Source of the DNA: Streptomyces caelestis
Lineage (GTDB): Bacteria > Actinomycetota > Actinomycetes > Streptomycetales > Streptomycetaceae
Assembly (NCBI RefSeq): GCF_001279005.1
Contig: NZ_LGCN01000248.1
Coordinates: 1 to 24,293 of the forward strand
Length of the DNA: 24,293 nt
Direction: 5' to 3'
Shown: one piece after another, positions 1 to 6,796 of the stretch
How positions within the stretch are numbered: the first letter of the stretch is position 1
Layout: each line of letters begins with the position of its first letter
Notes under the pieces: generated by a model
What the model saw: the letters and a program-made list of their open reading frames with translations, nothing else
Database searches by the model: none
Told to the model about the DNA's origin: nothing
Made by a program: the position numbers and the translations under genes

Positions 1-1686
1 AACCTCGCCCCCGCCCCCATGGGCGCCCGCGAACGGGCCGACGTCCTGCTGCCGCCGTTCGAGATGGCGGTCCGCGAGGGCGGCGCCCGCTCCGTGATGC
101 ACTCCTACACCGACACCGACGGCGTGCCCGCCGCGGCCGACGAGAGCCTGCTGACCGGACTGCTCCGCGACACCTGGGGCTTCGACGGCACCGTCGTCGC
201 CGACTACTTCGGCATCGCCTTCCTCAAGGTCCTGCACGGCGTCGCGGGCGACTTCGCCGACGCCGCGGGCGCCGCGCTGAAGGCCGGCGTCGACGTCGAA
301 CTGCCCACCGTCAAGACGTTCGGCGCACCGCTCGCCGAGGCCGTCGCCGACGGCCGCGTCCCCGAGGCGCTCATCGACCGCGCCCTGCGCCGCGTCCTCG
401 GCCAGAAGGCGATGCTCGGCCTGCTCGACCCGGACTGGAGCCCGGTCCCGCCCGCGCTCGACGGCGCGGACCTGGACGACCCGGAGGCCCTGCGCGGCCG
501 GGTCGACCTGGACCGGCCCGAGAACCGGGAACTGGCCCGCGAGATCGCCGAGAAGGCGGTCGTCCTGCTCACCAACGACGGCACCCTGCCGCTCGCCGCG
601 CCGCGCCGCATCGCCCTGGTCGGCCCCAACGCTACCGAGGGCACGGCCGTACTGGGCTGCTACTCCTTCCCCCAGCACGTGGGCGTGCAGCACCCGGACG
701 TCCCGGTCGGCATCGACCTGCCCACGCTGCGCGAGACCCTGGCCGCCGAGTTCCCCGACGCCGAGATCACGGTCGCCCGCGGCACCGGCGTCGACGACGG
801 GGACCTCTCCGGGATCGGCGAGGCGGTGGACGCGGCGGGCGAGGCGGACCTCGTCATCGCCGTTCTCGGAGACCGCGCGGGCCTGTTCGGCCGCGGCACC
901 AGCGGCGAGGGCTGCGACGCGGAGTCCCTCGCCCTGCCCGGCGCCCAGCAGCACCTCCTCGACGCGCTGCTCGACTCCGGCACGCCGGTGGTGACCGTCC
1001 TGCTCGCCGGACGGCCGTACGCCCTCGGCCGGGCCGTCGCCGAGTCCGCGGCGATCGTGCAGTCCTTCTTCCCCGGAGTCGCCGGCACCCAGGCGATCGC
1101 CGGGGTGCTCAGCGGTCGTGTCAATCCCTCCGGACGGCTCCCGGTCAGCGTGCCGCGCGGCCCGGGCTCCCAGCCGACCACCTACCTCGGCGCACGCCTC
1201 GCCCAGCTCAGCGAGGTGTCCAACATCGACCCGACCCCGGCGTTCGGCTTCGGCCACGGTCTGACGTACACGAGTTTCGCCTGGAGCGACCTCGCGGTGG
1301 ACACGCCGGAGGCGGGTACGGACGGCGAGTTCACCCTCGCCCTCACCGTCCGCAACACCGGCGAACGGTCCGGCGCCGACGTCGTCCAGCTGTACCTGCA
1401 CGACCCGGTCGCCTCCGTCGTCCAGCCGGTGCAGCGGCTCGTCGGTTACGCCCGGGTGGAGCTGGAGCCGGGGGAGTCCCGCCGCCTCCGCGTCACGGTC
1501 CCTGCCGACGTGGCCTCCTTCACCGGCCGCGACGGCCACCGGATCGTCGAGCCCGGCGACCTGGAACTCCGCCTGGCCGCGTCGAGCACCGACGCGCGCC
1601 TGACGGCGACGGTCACCCTGACCGGCCCGGAACGCCGGGTGGACCACACCCGCCGCTTCCACGCGGTCTTCACCCAGGAGGCGTGA
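1..1686 (+). CDS. Glycoside hydrolase family 3 beta-glucosidase, C-terminal part (5' cut by window edge)
   Basis: The reading frame is open from the first base and already reads as GH3 sequence before the first ATG at 19, so the start lies outside the window. Counting from that ATG: the end of the (beta/alpha)8 domain comes first, with VVADYFGI carrying the probable nucleophile Asp62. The GH3 C-terminal alpha/beta domain begins near residue 184 (AVVLLTNDGTLPL, then RIALVGPNA). SGEGCDAESLALPG is the usual place of the acid/base Glu. A fibronectin-III-like domain follows from about residue 430 (DVVQLYLHD, QRLVGYARVEL). Enzymes of this family release terminal beta-linked glucose or xylose from short oligosaccharides. 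No signal peptide can be judged. With a cellulase at the other end of the window, a role in plant-polysaccharide use is plausible. The exact substrate (cellobiose, xylo-oligosaccharide or other) cannot be read from the sequence. Confidence 0.93.
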   Translation, partial: NLAPAPMGARERADVLLPPFEMAVREGGARSVMHSYTDTDGVPAAADESLLTGLLRDTWGFDGTVVADYFGIAFLKVLHGVAGDFADAAGAALKAGVDVELPTVKTFGAPLAEAVADGRVPEALIDRALRRVLGQKAMLGLLDPDWSPVPPALDGADLDDPEALRGRVDLDRPENRELAREIAEKAVVLLTNDGTLPLAAPRRIALVGPNATEGTAVLGCYSFPQHVGVQHPDVPVGIDLPTLRETLAAEFPDAEITVARGTGVDDGDLSGIGEAVDAAGEADLVIAVLGDRAGLFGRGTSGEGCDAESLALPGAQQHLLDALLDSGTPVVTVLLAGRPYALGRAVAESAAIVQSFFPGVAGTQAIAGVLSGRVNPSGRLPVSVPRGPGSQPTTYLGARLAQLSEVSNIDPTPAFGFGHGLTYTSFAWSDLAVDTPEAGTDGEFTLALTVRNTGERSGADVVQLYLHDPVASVVQPVQRLVGYARVELEPGESRRLRVTVPADVASFTGRDGHRIVEPGDLELRLAASSTDARLTATVTLTGPERRVDHTRRFHAVFTQEA

Positions 1687-1704
1687 CCCGGACCCGCCCC
1701 GGAC

Positions 1705-1746
1705 CACGGCCGGCCCGGACCGCACACGCGGTCCGGGCCGGCCGTG
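1705..1746. terminator. Strong hairpin terminator between convergent genes
   Basis: A perfect 19-bp inverted repeat (1705-1723 and 1728-1746) closes a four-base ACAC loop. It starts 19 bases after the GH3 stop and lies 55 bases beyond the end of the convergent nitroreductase gene, so it can serve both. There is no T-run, as is usual in Streptomyces. Confidence 0.85.
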
Positions 1747-1801
1747 CGTGGCGCCCGGGCGCGGAGGGAGCGCCGTGCGGACGGCCGGGGCGCCGCGGCG
1801 C

Positions 1802-2533
1802 CTACCAGCGGTCGCGGTGCACGACCTCCTCGACCGGACGGCGGCTCACCGGACCGAACCGGCCGCGCGGCCACCCCACCGGGATGGCCGCGAAGGTGTT
1901 CATGTCCCCCGGGATGCCGAGGGCTGCCTTCCACTCCTCCTCCAGGAACAGGTGCCAGATGGTGATGTTGGCGGCCAGGCCCAGGGCCCGCGCGGCGAGC
2001 AGCAGGTTCTGCACGCCCGGGTAGACGCAGGAGCCCTCCGCGAGGGCGGAGAAGCGCTCCTGGATCCGCCCCATGCGCTCCGTCGCCTCGGGACCGAGCG
2101 CCTCGGCGTAGACGCGCAGCCCCTCCTGTTCGATCCTCGGCTCCGGGAACCGGTAGCAGGGGATGATCAGCGCCGGGGTCTCGGCGAAGTGGTCGCGCTG
2201 GTACTCGATGGCGGCGACCATCCGCGCGTACGCGGCCTCGTCCATGCCGGCGGGGGCGTGCTTGCCGGTCGTGGCCAGGTACGCGTCCACGCACCGCTTC
2301 CACAGCGGCGCGAGCCCGGCCATGACCGCGGGGTCGGTGACGACGACGTACTCGTAGCGCTGCATGTTGCCGCCGCTGGGGCCCCAGACCGCCGCCTGTA
2401 CCAGCCGGTCCAGGAGGTCGTCGGGCACCGGGTCGGGCCTCAGGCGCCGCATGGCCCTCATGGTGGACATGGTCGCGAAGAGGGCCGGGTCGGCGCCGGC
2501 CGGCGCCCCGGGAAGGGGGGTTCCAGTGGTCAT
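1802..2533 (-). CDS. Nitroreductase-family FMN-dependent oxidoreductase
   Basis: Encodes 243 residues. The N-terminal segment STMRAMRRLRPDPVPDDLL, followed by WGPSGGNMQRYEYVVV, is the typical start of the nitroreductase fold: an Arg-rich FMN-phosphate-binding strand, then a Ser/Gly/Asn/Met loop. The middle part has GVQNLLLAARALGLAANIT, the conserved helix of this family, and the end (NTFAAIPVGWPRGRFGPVSRRP) is also typical. Such proteins reduce nitro compounds, quinones or related substrates with NAD(P)H; the true substrate is unknown. The ATG at 2533 has no clear ribosome binding site. An in-frame GTG at 2551 is preceded by a run of six G with 6-nt spacing and may be the real start, adding six residues. 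It is divergent from the esterase gene and convergent with GH3. Confidence 0.85.
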   Translation of the reverse strand: MTTGTPLPGAPAGADPALFATMSTMRAMRRLRPDPVPDDLLDRLVQAAVWGPSGGNMQRYEYVVVTDPAVMAGLAPLWKRCVDAYLATTGKHAPAGMDEAAYARMVAAIEYQRDHFAETPALIIPCYRFPEPRIEQEGLRVYAEALGPEATERMGRIQERFSALAEGSCVYPGVQNLLLAARALGLAANITIWHLFLEEEWKAALGIPGDMNTFAAIPVGWPRGRFGPVSRRPVEEVVHRDRW

Positions 2534-2849
2534 GATCGTGAGTGTAGGCACTGCCAACCCCCCGTGAAACGACCCTACTTGAGACAGGGACCGTCGGCCC
2601 CGGTCTTCCCGCCGTCGTTCGGCACGTACACCCGGCCCGGGAAAGCGGCGCCAACCGCACCGCGACCGCCACCTCCACGAGGACCACCCTCGACGACACC
2701 CGGCGCAACCGACGCTCCTCCTCTCCCGTCCGGCCCGGCGTGTCTCCTCGCCGGGGGGAAGCCCCCCGCGTCCGGTAGTGCCTGCGGTACCCGCGAGTGG
2801 GTAGTCCAGGGGTTGGCGCGGACATCCGTACGCGCGAAAACCTACGGGC
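2534..2849. other. Divergent intergenic region
   Basis: 316 bases separate the nitroreductase and esterase starts. It contains the G-run and alternative GTG start of the nitroreductase (2549-2563), where GGCAGTGCC (read on the minus strand, 2547-2555) forms a small palindrome that could be an operator. No convincing gene or -35/-10 pair was seen. Confidence 0.4.
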
Positions 2850-4217
2850 ATGACACCACGCAAGGCAGCACTCCTCTCCTCGGCCCTCCTCCTCTCCCTG
2901 GGCGCCGTGGCGGTGGCCGGCCCGGCCACCGCCACGGCGCCGGAGCACTCCTCCGTCCGGGGCGCGACGAGCGTGGTCGACGCGATCGAGCGCGGCGCCC
3001 ACCCGCTGAGGAGCACCGAACCCGGCGGCAGCCTGCGGGACTTGGACGCGCTGGGCCGCATGGTGGGGAACGCCGAGGTGGTGGGCCTGGGCGAGGCCAC
3101 CCACGGCTCCCGGGACTTCTTCCGGATGAAGCACCGGGTCCTGCGTCACCTGGTCGAGCGGAAGGGCTTCCGCGCCTTCTCCCTGGAACTGCCCTGGAGC
3201 AGCGGCGTCCGCGTCGACGAGTACGTGCTGTACGGCAGGGGCGACCTCGACCGCATAGCGCGCGAGGAGTTCCAGGGCTCCTACCGCATCTGGAACAACG
3301 CGGACTACCTGAACCTCATCGAGTGGATGCGCTCCTACAACCGCCACCACCCCACCGACCCCGTGCGCTTCACGGGCAACGACATGGGCTACGCCGGACC
3401 GGAGCTGTACCGGCGGGTGACGGACCACGTGGCCCGCGCCCACCCGCGCCTGCGGTCACGCGTCACCGCCCTCTACGACGGCCTCGCCCCGACCACCGAC
3501 GCCGCCGCCTACCTGGAGAGCTACCTCGAACTGCCCCTGGCGGAACGCGAGAAGCGCGCCGAGCGCACCCGGAAGGTCCTCGAACTGCTCCGGAAGCAGC
3601 CCCCGGCCCCCGGCACGAGCCGGCAGGAGCACCTCTGGGCGGTCCAGCACGCCCGGGCCATCCACCAGATGGCCGAGGGCTACTCCTACGACATCACCGA
3701 CGAGGCCCAGGCCACGGAGATGATGAGGTACCGCGACCGGGTGATGGCCGAGAACACGGCCTGGTGGCACCGGCACACCGGCGACCGGATCCTGCTGTCC
3801 GCCCACAACACCCACGTCTCCTACGACGCCTTCGACCCGCGCTACCCGAAGACCCAGGGAGCCTTCCTGCGCGACACGCTGGGCGGCGACTACGTCAGCA
3901 TCGGCTTCACCTTCCACAGCGGCGCCTTCAAGGCGTTCGGCACGGAAGACAACGTGATCCGCACCTACCGCGTGGACGCCGCACGGCCGGGCTCCAACGA
4001 GTACACCCTGGACCGGGCCCGCCAACGCGACTACGTCCTGGACCTGCGCACCGTCCCCCGCTCCCTGCGCACCTGGCTGTCCGAACCGCGCCCCACCCGG
4101 AACATCGGCGCCGGCTGGCCCGACCCCATGGAGTACCGGATCGCCCTCGGCAAGGCCCACGACATCCTCATCCATCTGAACGAGGTCGAGGCGACCACGT
4201 ACCTGGGGAACTCCTGA
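2850..4217 (+). CDS. Secreted erythromycin esterase family protein
   Basis: Encodes 455 residues. Residues 1-30 form a Sec signal peptide (Arg/Lys, a hydrophobic Leu/Ala core, then ATATA before the likely cut). The rest matches the erythromycin esterase family (PF05139). VVGLGEATHGSRDFF (about 77-91) carries the conserved Glu82 and His85; in characterised Ere enzymes the equivalent His is essential. FSLELPW follows near 111, then a helical middle section, and LLSAHNTHVSYD with further conserved His residues. Known EreA/EreB enzymes open the macrolide lactone and are cytoplasmic. A secreted homologue in a soil actinomycete may act on another lactone or ester, so macrolide resistance is not established. 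No good ribosome binding site precedes the ATG. The gene is monocistronic and ends near an inverted repeat (4247-4268). Confidence 0.87.
   Translation: MTPRKAALLSSALLLSLGAVAVAGPATATAPEHSSVRGATSVVDAIERGAHPLRSTEPGGSLRDLDALGRMVGNAEVVGLGEATHGSRDFFRMKHRVLRHLVERKGFRAFSLELPWSSGVRVDEYVLYGRGDLDRIAREEFQGSYRIWNNADYLNLIEWMRSYNRHHPTDPVRFTGNDMGYAGPELYRRVTDHVARAHPRLRSRVTALYDGLAPTTDAAAYLESYLELPLAEREKRAERTRKVLELLRKQPPAPGTSRQEHLWAVQHARAIHQMAEGYSYDITDEAQATEMMRYRDRVMAENTAWWHRHTGDRILLSAHNTHVSYDAFDPRYPKTQGAFLRDTLGGDYVSIGFTFHSGAFKAFGTEDNVIRTYRVDAARPGSNEYTLDRARQRDYVLDLRTVPRSLRTWLSEPRPTRNIGAGWPDPMEYRIALGKAHDILIHLNEVEATTYLGNS
2901..2941. repeat. Perfect 41-bp palindrome inside the signal-peptide codons
   Basis: Bases 2901-2920 and 2922-2941 are exact reverse complements around C2921. 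It lies 51 bases into the coding region and encodes about residues 18-31, the end of the signal peptide. In mRNA it would give a very stable hairpin of about 18-19 bp with a tiny loop. Both strands encode the peptide AVAVAGPATATAP in one frame. Confidence 0.95.
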
Positions 4218-4246
4218 CTCCCGACCGGACCCGGTGCAAAAACAAC

Positions 4247-4268
4247 CGATCATGTCCATACATGATCG
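4247..4268. repeat. Inverted repeat downstream of the esterase gene
   Basis: CGATCATGT and ACATGATCG (9-bp perfect arms) flank a CCAT loop. A second overlapping inverted pair, ACCGATCA (4245-4252) and TGATCGGT (4280-4287), shares the left arm. It begins about 30 bases after the esterase stop. The A+T content and the nested arrangement suit either a weak terminator or a protein-binding site. Confidence 0.6.
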
Positions 4269-4342
4269 AATGAAGCGCTTGATCGGTCGCTCCTCCTCCA
4301 CCCCGCTGCACGCTGTCAGTGGCGGTCCGTAGTCTCGACGGT

Positions 4343-4507
4343 GTGGAGGGGAAAGAGGGAAACGCACCGCAGGGGCGGGAAACGGACGCGGACGACTGGT
4401 AGCGGCTCAGCGCGTACACCTATCTCAGCGCGCCCGAGCGCCTGGAGTACATCGCGGTGATGCGCGTGTTCTGCGGCACGCTGCTGGCGGACCTGTCCGT
4501 ACCCGAC
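4343..4507 (+). pseudogene. DUF2397 (Wadjet III JetA-like) N-terminal fragment
   Basis: From the GTG at 4343 the frame runs 19 codons to an in-frame TAG (4400-4402). It then continues as RLSAYTYLSAPERLEYIAVM and RVFCGTLLADLSVPD. The Tyr-Leu-(X)-Ala-x-Glu-x-x-x-x-Tyr-x-x-(I/V)-Met-Arg-x-Phe pattern is the characteristic start of DUF2397 (TIGR02677) proteins. These lie in a four-gene SMC-like cluster classed as Wadjet type III, a system that blocks plasmids. Only about 55 codons survive before the reading frame changes near 4508. The stop codon and the truncation both make this a relic. The family call rests on motif memory. Confidence 0.6.
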
Positions 4508-4512
4508 CCGTC

Positions 4513-4602
4513 TATGAGTGCCTGCGCGACCCGCACGTACGCGGCGTGGCCACGCTCCACTACACGTGGAACGGACGGCAGCGAAGGCTGATGCCGGTAT
4601 GA
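4513..4602 (+). pseudogene. Probable C-terminal tail of a TIGR02680 SMC-like ATPase (JetC-like)
   Basis: In the next frame, 29 codons read YECLRDPHVRGVATLHYTWN followed by GRQRRLMPV and a TGA at 4600. Its 'Tyr-Glu-x-Leu-Arg ... Thr-x-x-(W/F)-x-Trp-(D/N)-Gly-(R)-Arg-Arg' look recalls the end of TIGR02680-type SbcC/SMC-like proteins. The TGA overlaps an ATG (ATGA at 4599-4602), as expected at an operon junction with the next gene of the cluster. The fragment directly abuts the JetA-like piece, so the body of the operon between them is missing. The identification is tentative. Confidence 0.4.
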
Positions 4603-4779
4603 GCGGCCCCGGACGCGCCGACGAGGGGGCCCCTGGACGACGGGGTCCTCGCCTTCCTCACCCGCCTCTGGACGGCCGTACGCGCCCGCCTCGAACGCAA
4701 CGGCCTCCAGTCGACCGGAACCATGAGGCTCCAGCACCTGGACGCGCGGGAACGCGAGGCGCTCTCCCTCCTCCTGCCC
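4603..4779 (+). pseudogene. TIGR02679/DUF3323 (JetD-like) N-terminal fragment
   Basis: The ATG at 4599 opens MSGPGRADEGAP. After a one-base shift near 4630 the frame reads LDDGVLAFLTRLWTAVRARL, then ERNGLQSTGTMRLQHLDARE and REALSLLLP. An early 'L..LW.AVRARLERNG....GT..L..LD..EREALS.LL' pattern is what the N-terminal domain of TIGR02679 proteins looks like: the topoisomerase-like JetD partner of Wadjet III. The match ends at 4779, where unrelated methylase-like sequence begins. No complete domain remains, and the start codon and the body are out of frame. Confidence 0.45.
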
Positions 4780-5016
4780 ATCGACGACCGCACGGTCCTG
4801 CACCTGTTCCAGGCCGTGCAGGAGGTCCGCGTCGGCAAGGGCAAGGACCGCGAGGTCCGCACGCTCCTCAGCTTCCACGCGCTGGACGTCGAGCAGATCG
4901 GCTACGTGTACGAGGGCCTGCTGCCGTTCGAAAGCGCAAGGAGCAGTTGGCGGCGCGAGGTGGGTCGGATTTCGGTGAGGGCACCGAAAGTGCCCTCTTC
5001 TGAGCCAGCGGCATGA
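4780..5016 (+). pseudogene. DNA methylase (Eco57I/DrmMI-like) fragment
   Basis: In frame with the preceding fragment, 51 codons read like the region ahead of the catalytic domain in large adenine-specific restriction or DISARM methylases. IDDRTVLHLFQAVQEV comes first, then LLSFHALDVEQIGYVYEGLL. The 'VEQIGYVYEGLL' motif is the familiar 'LG.(V/I)YE.LL' of type II/Eco57I and DrmMI/PglX-like enzymes. After 4932 the match ends. The open frame runs on to a TGA at 5014-5016, while another frame reads RKEQLAARGGSDFGEGTESA and ends at 5003, possibly the original C-terminus. The S-adenosylmethionine and NPPY catalytic motifs are absent, so the fragment cannot be active. Confidence 0.45.
4977..4997. terminator. 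Hairpin with 8-bp stem and CGAAA loop
   Basis: GAGGGCAC and GTGCCCTC enclose CGAAA. It sits at the end of the defence-gene remnant and faces the convergent DUF397 gene. It resembles an intrinsic terminator, although no T-run follows. Confidence 0.6.
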
Positions 5017-5064
5017 CAATGGGCTAGCTCACGTCACCTCAAGTGACGGGAATCAACCCATTGT
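5016..5064. repeat. Nested inverted repeats
   Basis: Outer arms ACAATGGG (5016-5023) and CCCATTGT (5057-5064) enclose an inner hairpin CGTCAC-CTCAA-GTGACG (5032-5048). It lies 25 bases beyond the DUF397 stop, so it may terminate the leftward XRE-DUF397 operon. Confidence 0.55.
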
Positions 5065-5088
5065 TCCGCCCGGAAGTACTGGTCGGCG

Positions 5089-5295
5089 CTATCCCGCCGT
5101 AGGCGCGACGAACGCCGCCCACTTGTCCCGGCCGACCCGCAGCACCGGCCCGTCGCCCACGGCCTTGGAGTCCCGTACGTACACGGCGTCGAGACCGACG
5201 GCCACCTCCACGCAGTCGCCACCGTCCGATCCGCTGTAGCTGCTCTTGGACCAGTGCAGCCCGTCCACGCTCTCGGTCACCTGCTCCACGCTCAC
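5089..5295 (-). CDS. DUF397 protein, module 1
   Basis: A 68-residue protein that is DUF397 (PF04149) over nearly its whole length: LHWSKSSYSGSDGGDCVEVA, then VYVRDSK and GPVLRVGRDKWAAF. DUF397 proteins are small partners of XRE-DUF5753 regulators in Streptomyces (the WhiJ-like gene families). Genetic work on such loci suggests that they relieve or modulate repression by the XRE partner. The GTG start at 5295 overlaps the TGA of the XRE gene (GTGA) and follows GGGAGAGA, so translation is coupled. It is a close paralogue of the gene at 7898-8104. Confidence 0.9.
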   Translation of the reverse strand: MSVEQVTESVDGLHWSKSSYSGSDGGDCVEVAVGLDAVYVRDSKAVGDGPVLRVGRDKWAAFVAPTAG

Positions 5296-6152
5296 GTCTC
5301 TCCCACCATCCGCTCGATGAGTCGTGCAGACTCCTCGACGTTCAGGGCCTGCGATCGCAGCTTGCCATACCGCAACGAGAACGCGCTGACCTCGGCGGGA
5401 TCCGTGACAACGCACCCGACCCCTTGCGACTCGAAGTATCCAAGGAGCCGGTGTTCGTGTGACTCCACCACCACGAACGGGCCGTTCTTGCCCGGATGGA
5501 ACCCCCGCCCAGCAGGCATGACCTGCACCTCTACGTTTCGCAACGCGTTGACCTCCAGCAGGCGTCGCCACTGCTCGCCCATGACCTCCGGGCCGCCCAC
5601 TGGATCGCGCAACGCCTCCTCACCCACGATGAACGACAGCTCCGCGAGCGGTACCCGCGTCAGCAGCTTCTGCCGACTCAACCGTGCCTCCGTGTGCTGG
5701 TCGATGATCTCCTCGCTCAGCGGCGGGCAGTGCCCCGCGAACACCGCCCGCGCGTACCCCTCCGTCTGCAACAACCCCGGCACCAGCAGCGGATCGTACG
5801 AGAAGCGGCTCACCACCTCCGCCTCGATGATCGCGAAGTTGCGGAAGAAGCGCGGGAGTTTCGCCCGGTCCACCTCGTCCTGGAGCACCTCCAGCACTCC
5901 ACCCGCCTCCAGCACCCGGTCCGCCGCCCGTGTGAACGCCGCCTTCGCCGGCCGTCGCCCCTGCTCGACCGAGGCGACCTGCTCCAGCGAGTAGTCGATG
6001 GCCTCCCCGAGCTGCTGCTGGTTCAGCCCGGCACGCTTCCGCAGATGCTGGAGCAGCCTCCCGTACGCCGCCCACGCCCCCGGCAGGTCGCCCCCGCCCT
6101 CCTCCTTCGCCCTCGCCGCCCGACCGCCCCGCGTCTCCCGCACCGTGCTCAT
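5292..6152 (-). CDS. XRE-family DNA-binding regulator with DUF5753, module 1
   Basis: Encodes 286 residues. An N-terminal Lambda-repressor-type helix-turn-helix spans roughly residues 28-85 (LLQHLRKRAGLNQQQLGEAI, YSLEQVASVEQGRRPAKAAF). DUF5753 covers about 105-280 (LPRFFRNFAIIEAEVVSRFS, YDPLLVPGLLQTEGYAR, and LRSQALNVEESARLIERM at the end). This is the WhiJ-like architecture of Streptomyces developmental and stress regulators. It probably binds DNA near its own promoter and is controlled by the DUF397 partner with which it shares a 4-base stop/start overlap. The ATG at 6152 is the first Met of a regular N-terminus. A CGTAC-rich palindrome lies 118-146 bases upstream. Its recognition-helix sequence is identical to that of the paralogue at 8101-8958. 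Confidence 0.93.
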   Translation of the reverse strand: MSTVRETRGGRAARAKEEGGGDLPGAWAAYGRLLQHLRKRAGLNQQQLGEAIDYSLEQVASVEQGRRPAKAAFTRAADRVLEAGGVLEVLQDEVDRAKLPRFFRNFAIIEAEVVSRFSYDPLLVPGLLQTEGYARAVFAGHCPPLSEEIIDQHTEARLSRQKLLTRVPLAELSFIVGEEALRDPVGGPEVMGEQWRRLLEVNALRNVEVQVMPAGRGFHPGKNGPFVVVESHEHRLLGYFESQGVGCVVTDPAEVSAFSLRYGKLRSQALNVEESARLIERMVGET

Positions 6153-6269
6153 GTCTCACGCCCTTCCGTCCCGCACCGCACCCCGCTCACTCGCACCGCA
6201 GCGGCGCTCAGCCCGCCGCCGGGACCTTGCTCAACGCGAGCCGCGACGACCTGGGCACGGCCCCGGCTC

Positions 6270-6298
6270 CGTACAACAGCCGTACGGGATCCCGTACG
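6270..6298. promoter_or_regulatory. CGTAC repeats with perfect 18-bp palindrome upstream of XRE module 1
   Basis: CGTAC occurs at 6270, 6281 and 6293. The last two belong to the perfect palindrome CGTACGGGATCCCGTACG (6281-6298). The spacing of 11 and 12 bases, about one helical turn, and the similar array at 9036-9089 before the paralogous XRE gene suggest an operator for these regulators. Confidence 0.5.
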
Positions 6299-6349
6299 AC
6301 CACAGGCGGCGAGCAAGAGACGGCGAACGGCTGTGTCGGGCGGGCCGGT

Positions 6350-6796
6350 TCAGCGGGCCATCCAGCGGTCCACCTCTCGCGCCCGTGTGTCCAGGGCGTC
6401 GACGACGGCGCTCGACGAGACCCGGGCGTTGCCGGGAACCTGCACGTCGCGTCGGACGCCACCCCACGCATGGCCGGTCTCCGATGCGGGCATCTCCACC
6501 TCGATCCCTGCCCGCCGTGCGAGCGCGACCGCTGTCGCAGCGAACCCCTCGGAGAGCGCGAGGATCACGGAGTGGCTCGTCCCGCAGTGCCAGGCGACGA
6601 GGCCGTGCACGAACTCCGTGTACGCGACCGGATCGACTGCGAGTGTGTCCGGGTCACCCCAGTACTTCCCCTGTCCGATTCCCGAGGGTAGCCCGAGTTC
6701 CGCCTCGAAGACCTCCACCTGCCGCATGAAGAGGCGGCCGGCGCCGTTCGACGGGTTCCACAGCGTCTCGTCACCCAGCTTGAAGTACATGCTCAT
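6350..6796 (-). CDS. DUF6086-like conserved hypothetical protein
   Basis: Encodes 148 residues beginning MSMYFKLGDETLWNPSNGAG, a start I associate with Streptomyces DUF6086 proteins. It continues with FMRQVEVFEAELGLPSGIG and ALSEGFAATAVALARRAGIE. No signal peptide, membrane segment or catalytic motif is visible, and no function is known. The start at 6796 is supported by AAGGGGAT seven bases upstream. The second Met codon (6788-6790) is less well placed. It points the same way as the XRE module 1 genes, with about 200 bases and the CGTAC palindrome between. Genes of this type often accompany XRE-DUF397 clusters, so a shared role is possible but not shown. The family name is moderately certain. 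Confidence 0.7.
   Translation of the reverse strand: MSMYFKLGDETLWNPSNGAGRLFMRQVEVFEAELGLPSGIGQGKYWGDPDTLAVDPVAYTEFVHGLVAWHCGTSHSVILALSEGFAATAVALARRAGIEVEMPASETGHAWGGVRRDVQVPGNARVSSSAVVDALDTRAREVDRWMAR

Noticed and set aside
1446..3443. Long minus-strand open frame of 665 codons across the GH3 end, nitroreductase and esterase genes
   Set aside because: It is antisense or out of frame to genes with clear family motifs; its composition (Arg/Gly/Pro/His-rich) is typical of a G+C-rich shadow frame.
1748..4273. 841-codon plus-strand open frame
   Set aside because: Overlaps the nitroreductase on the opposite strand and the esterase in another frame; no domain is recognisable.
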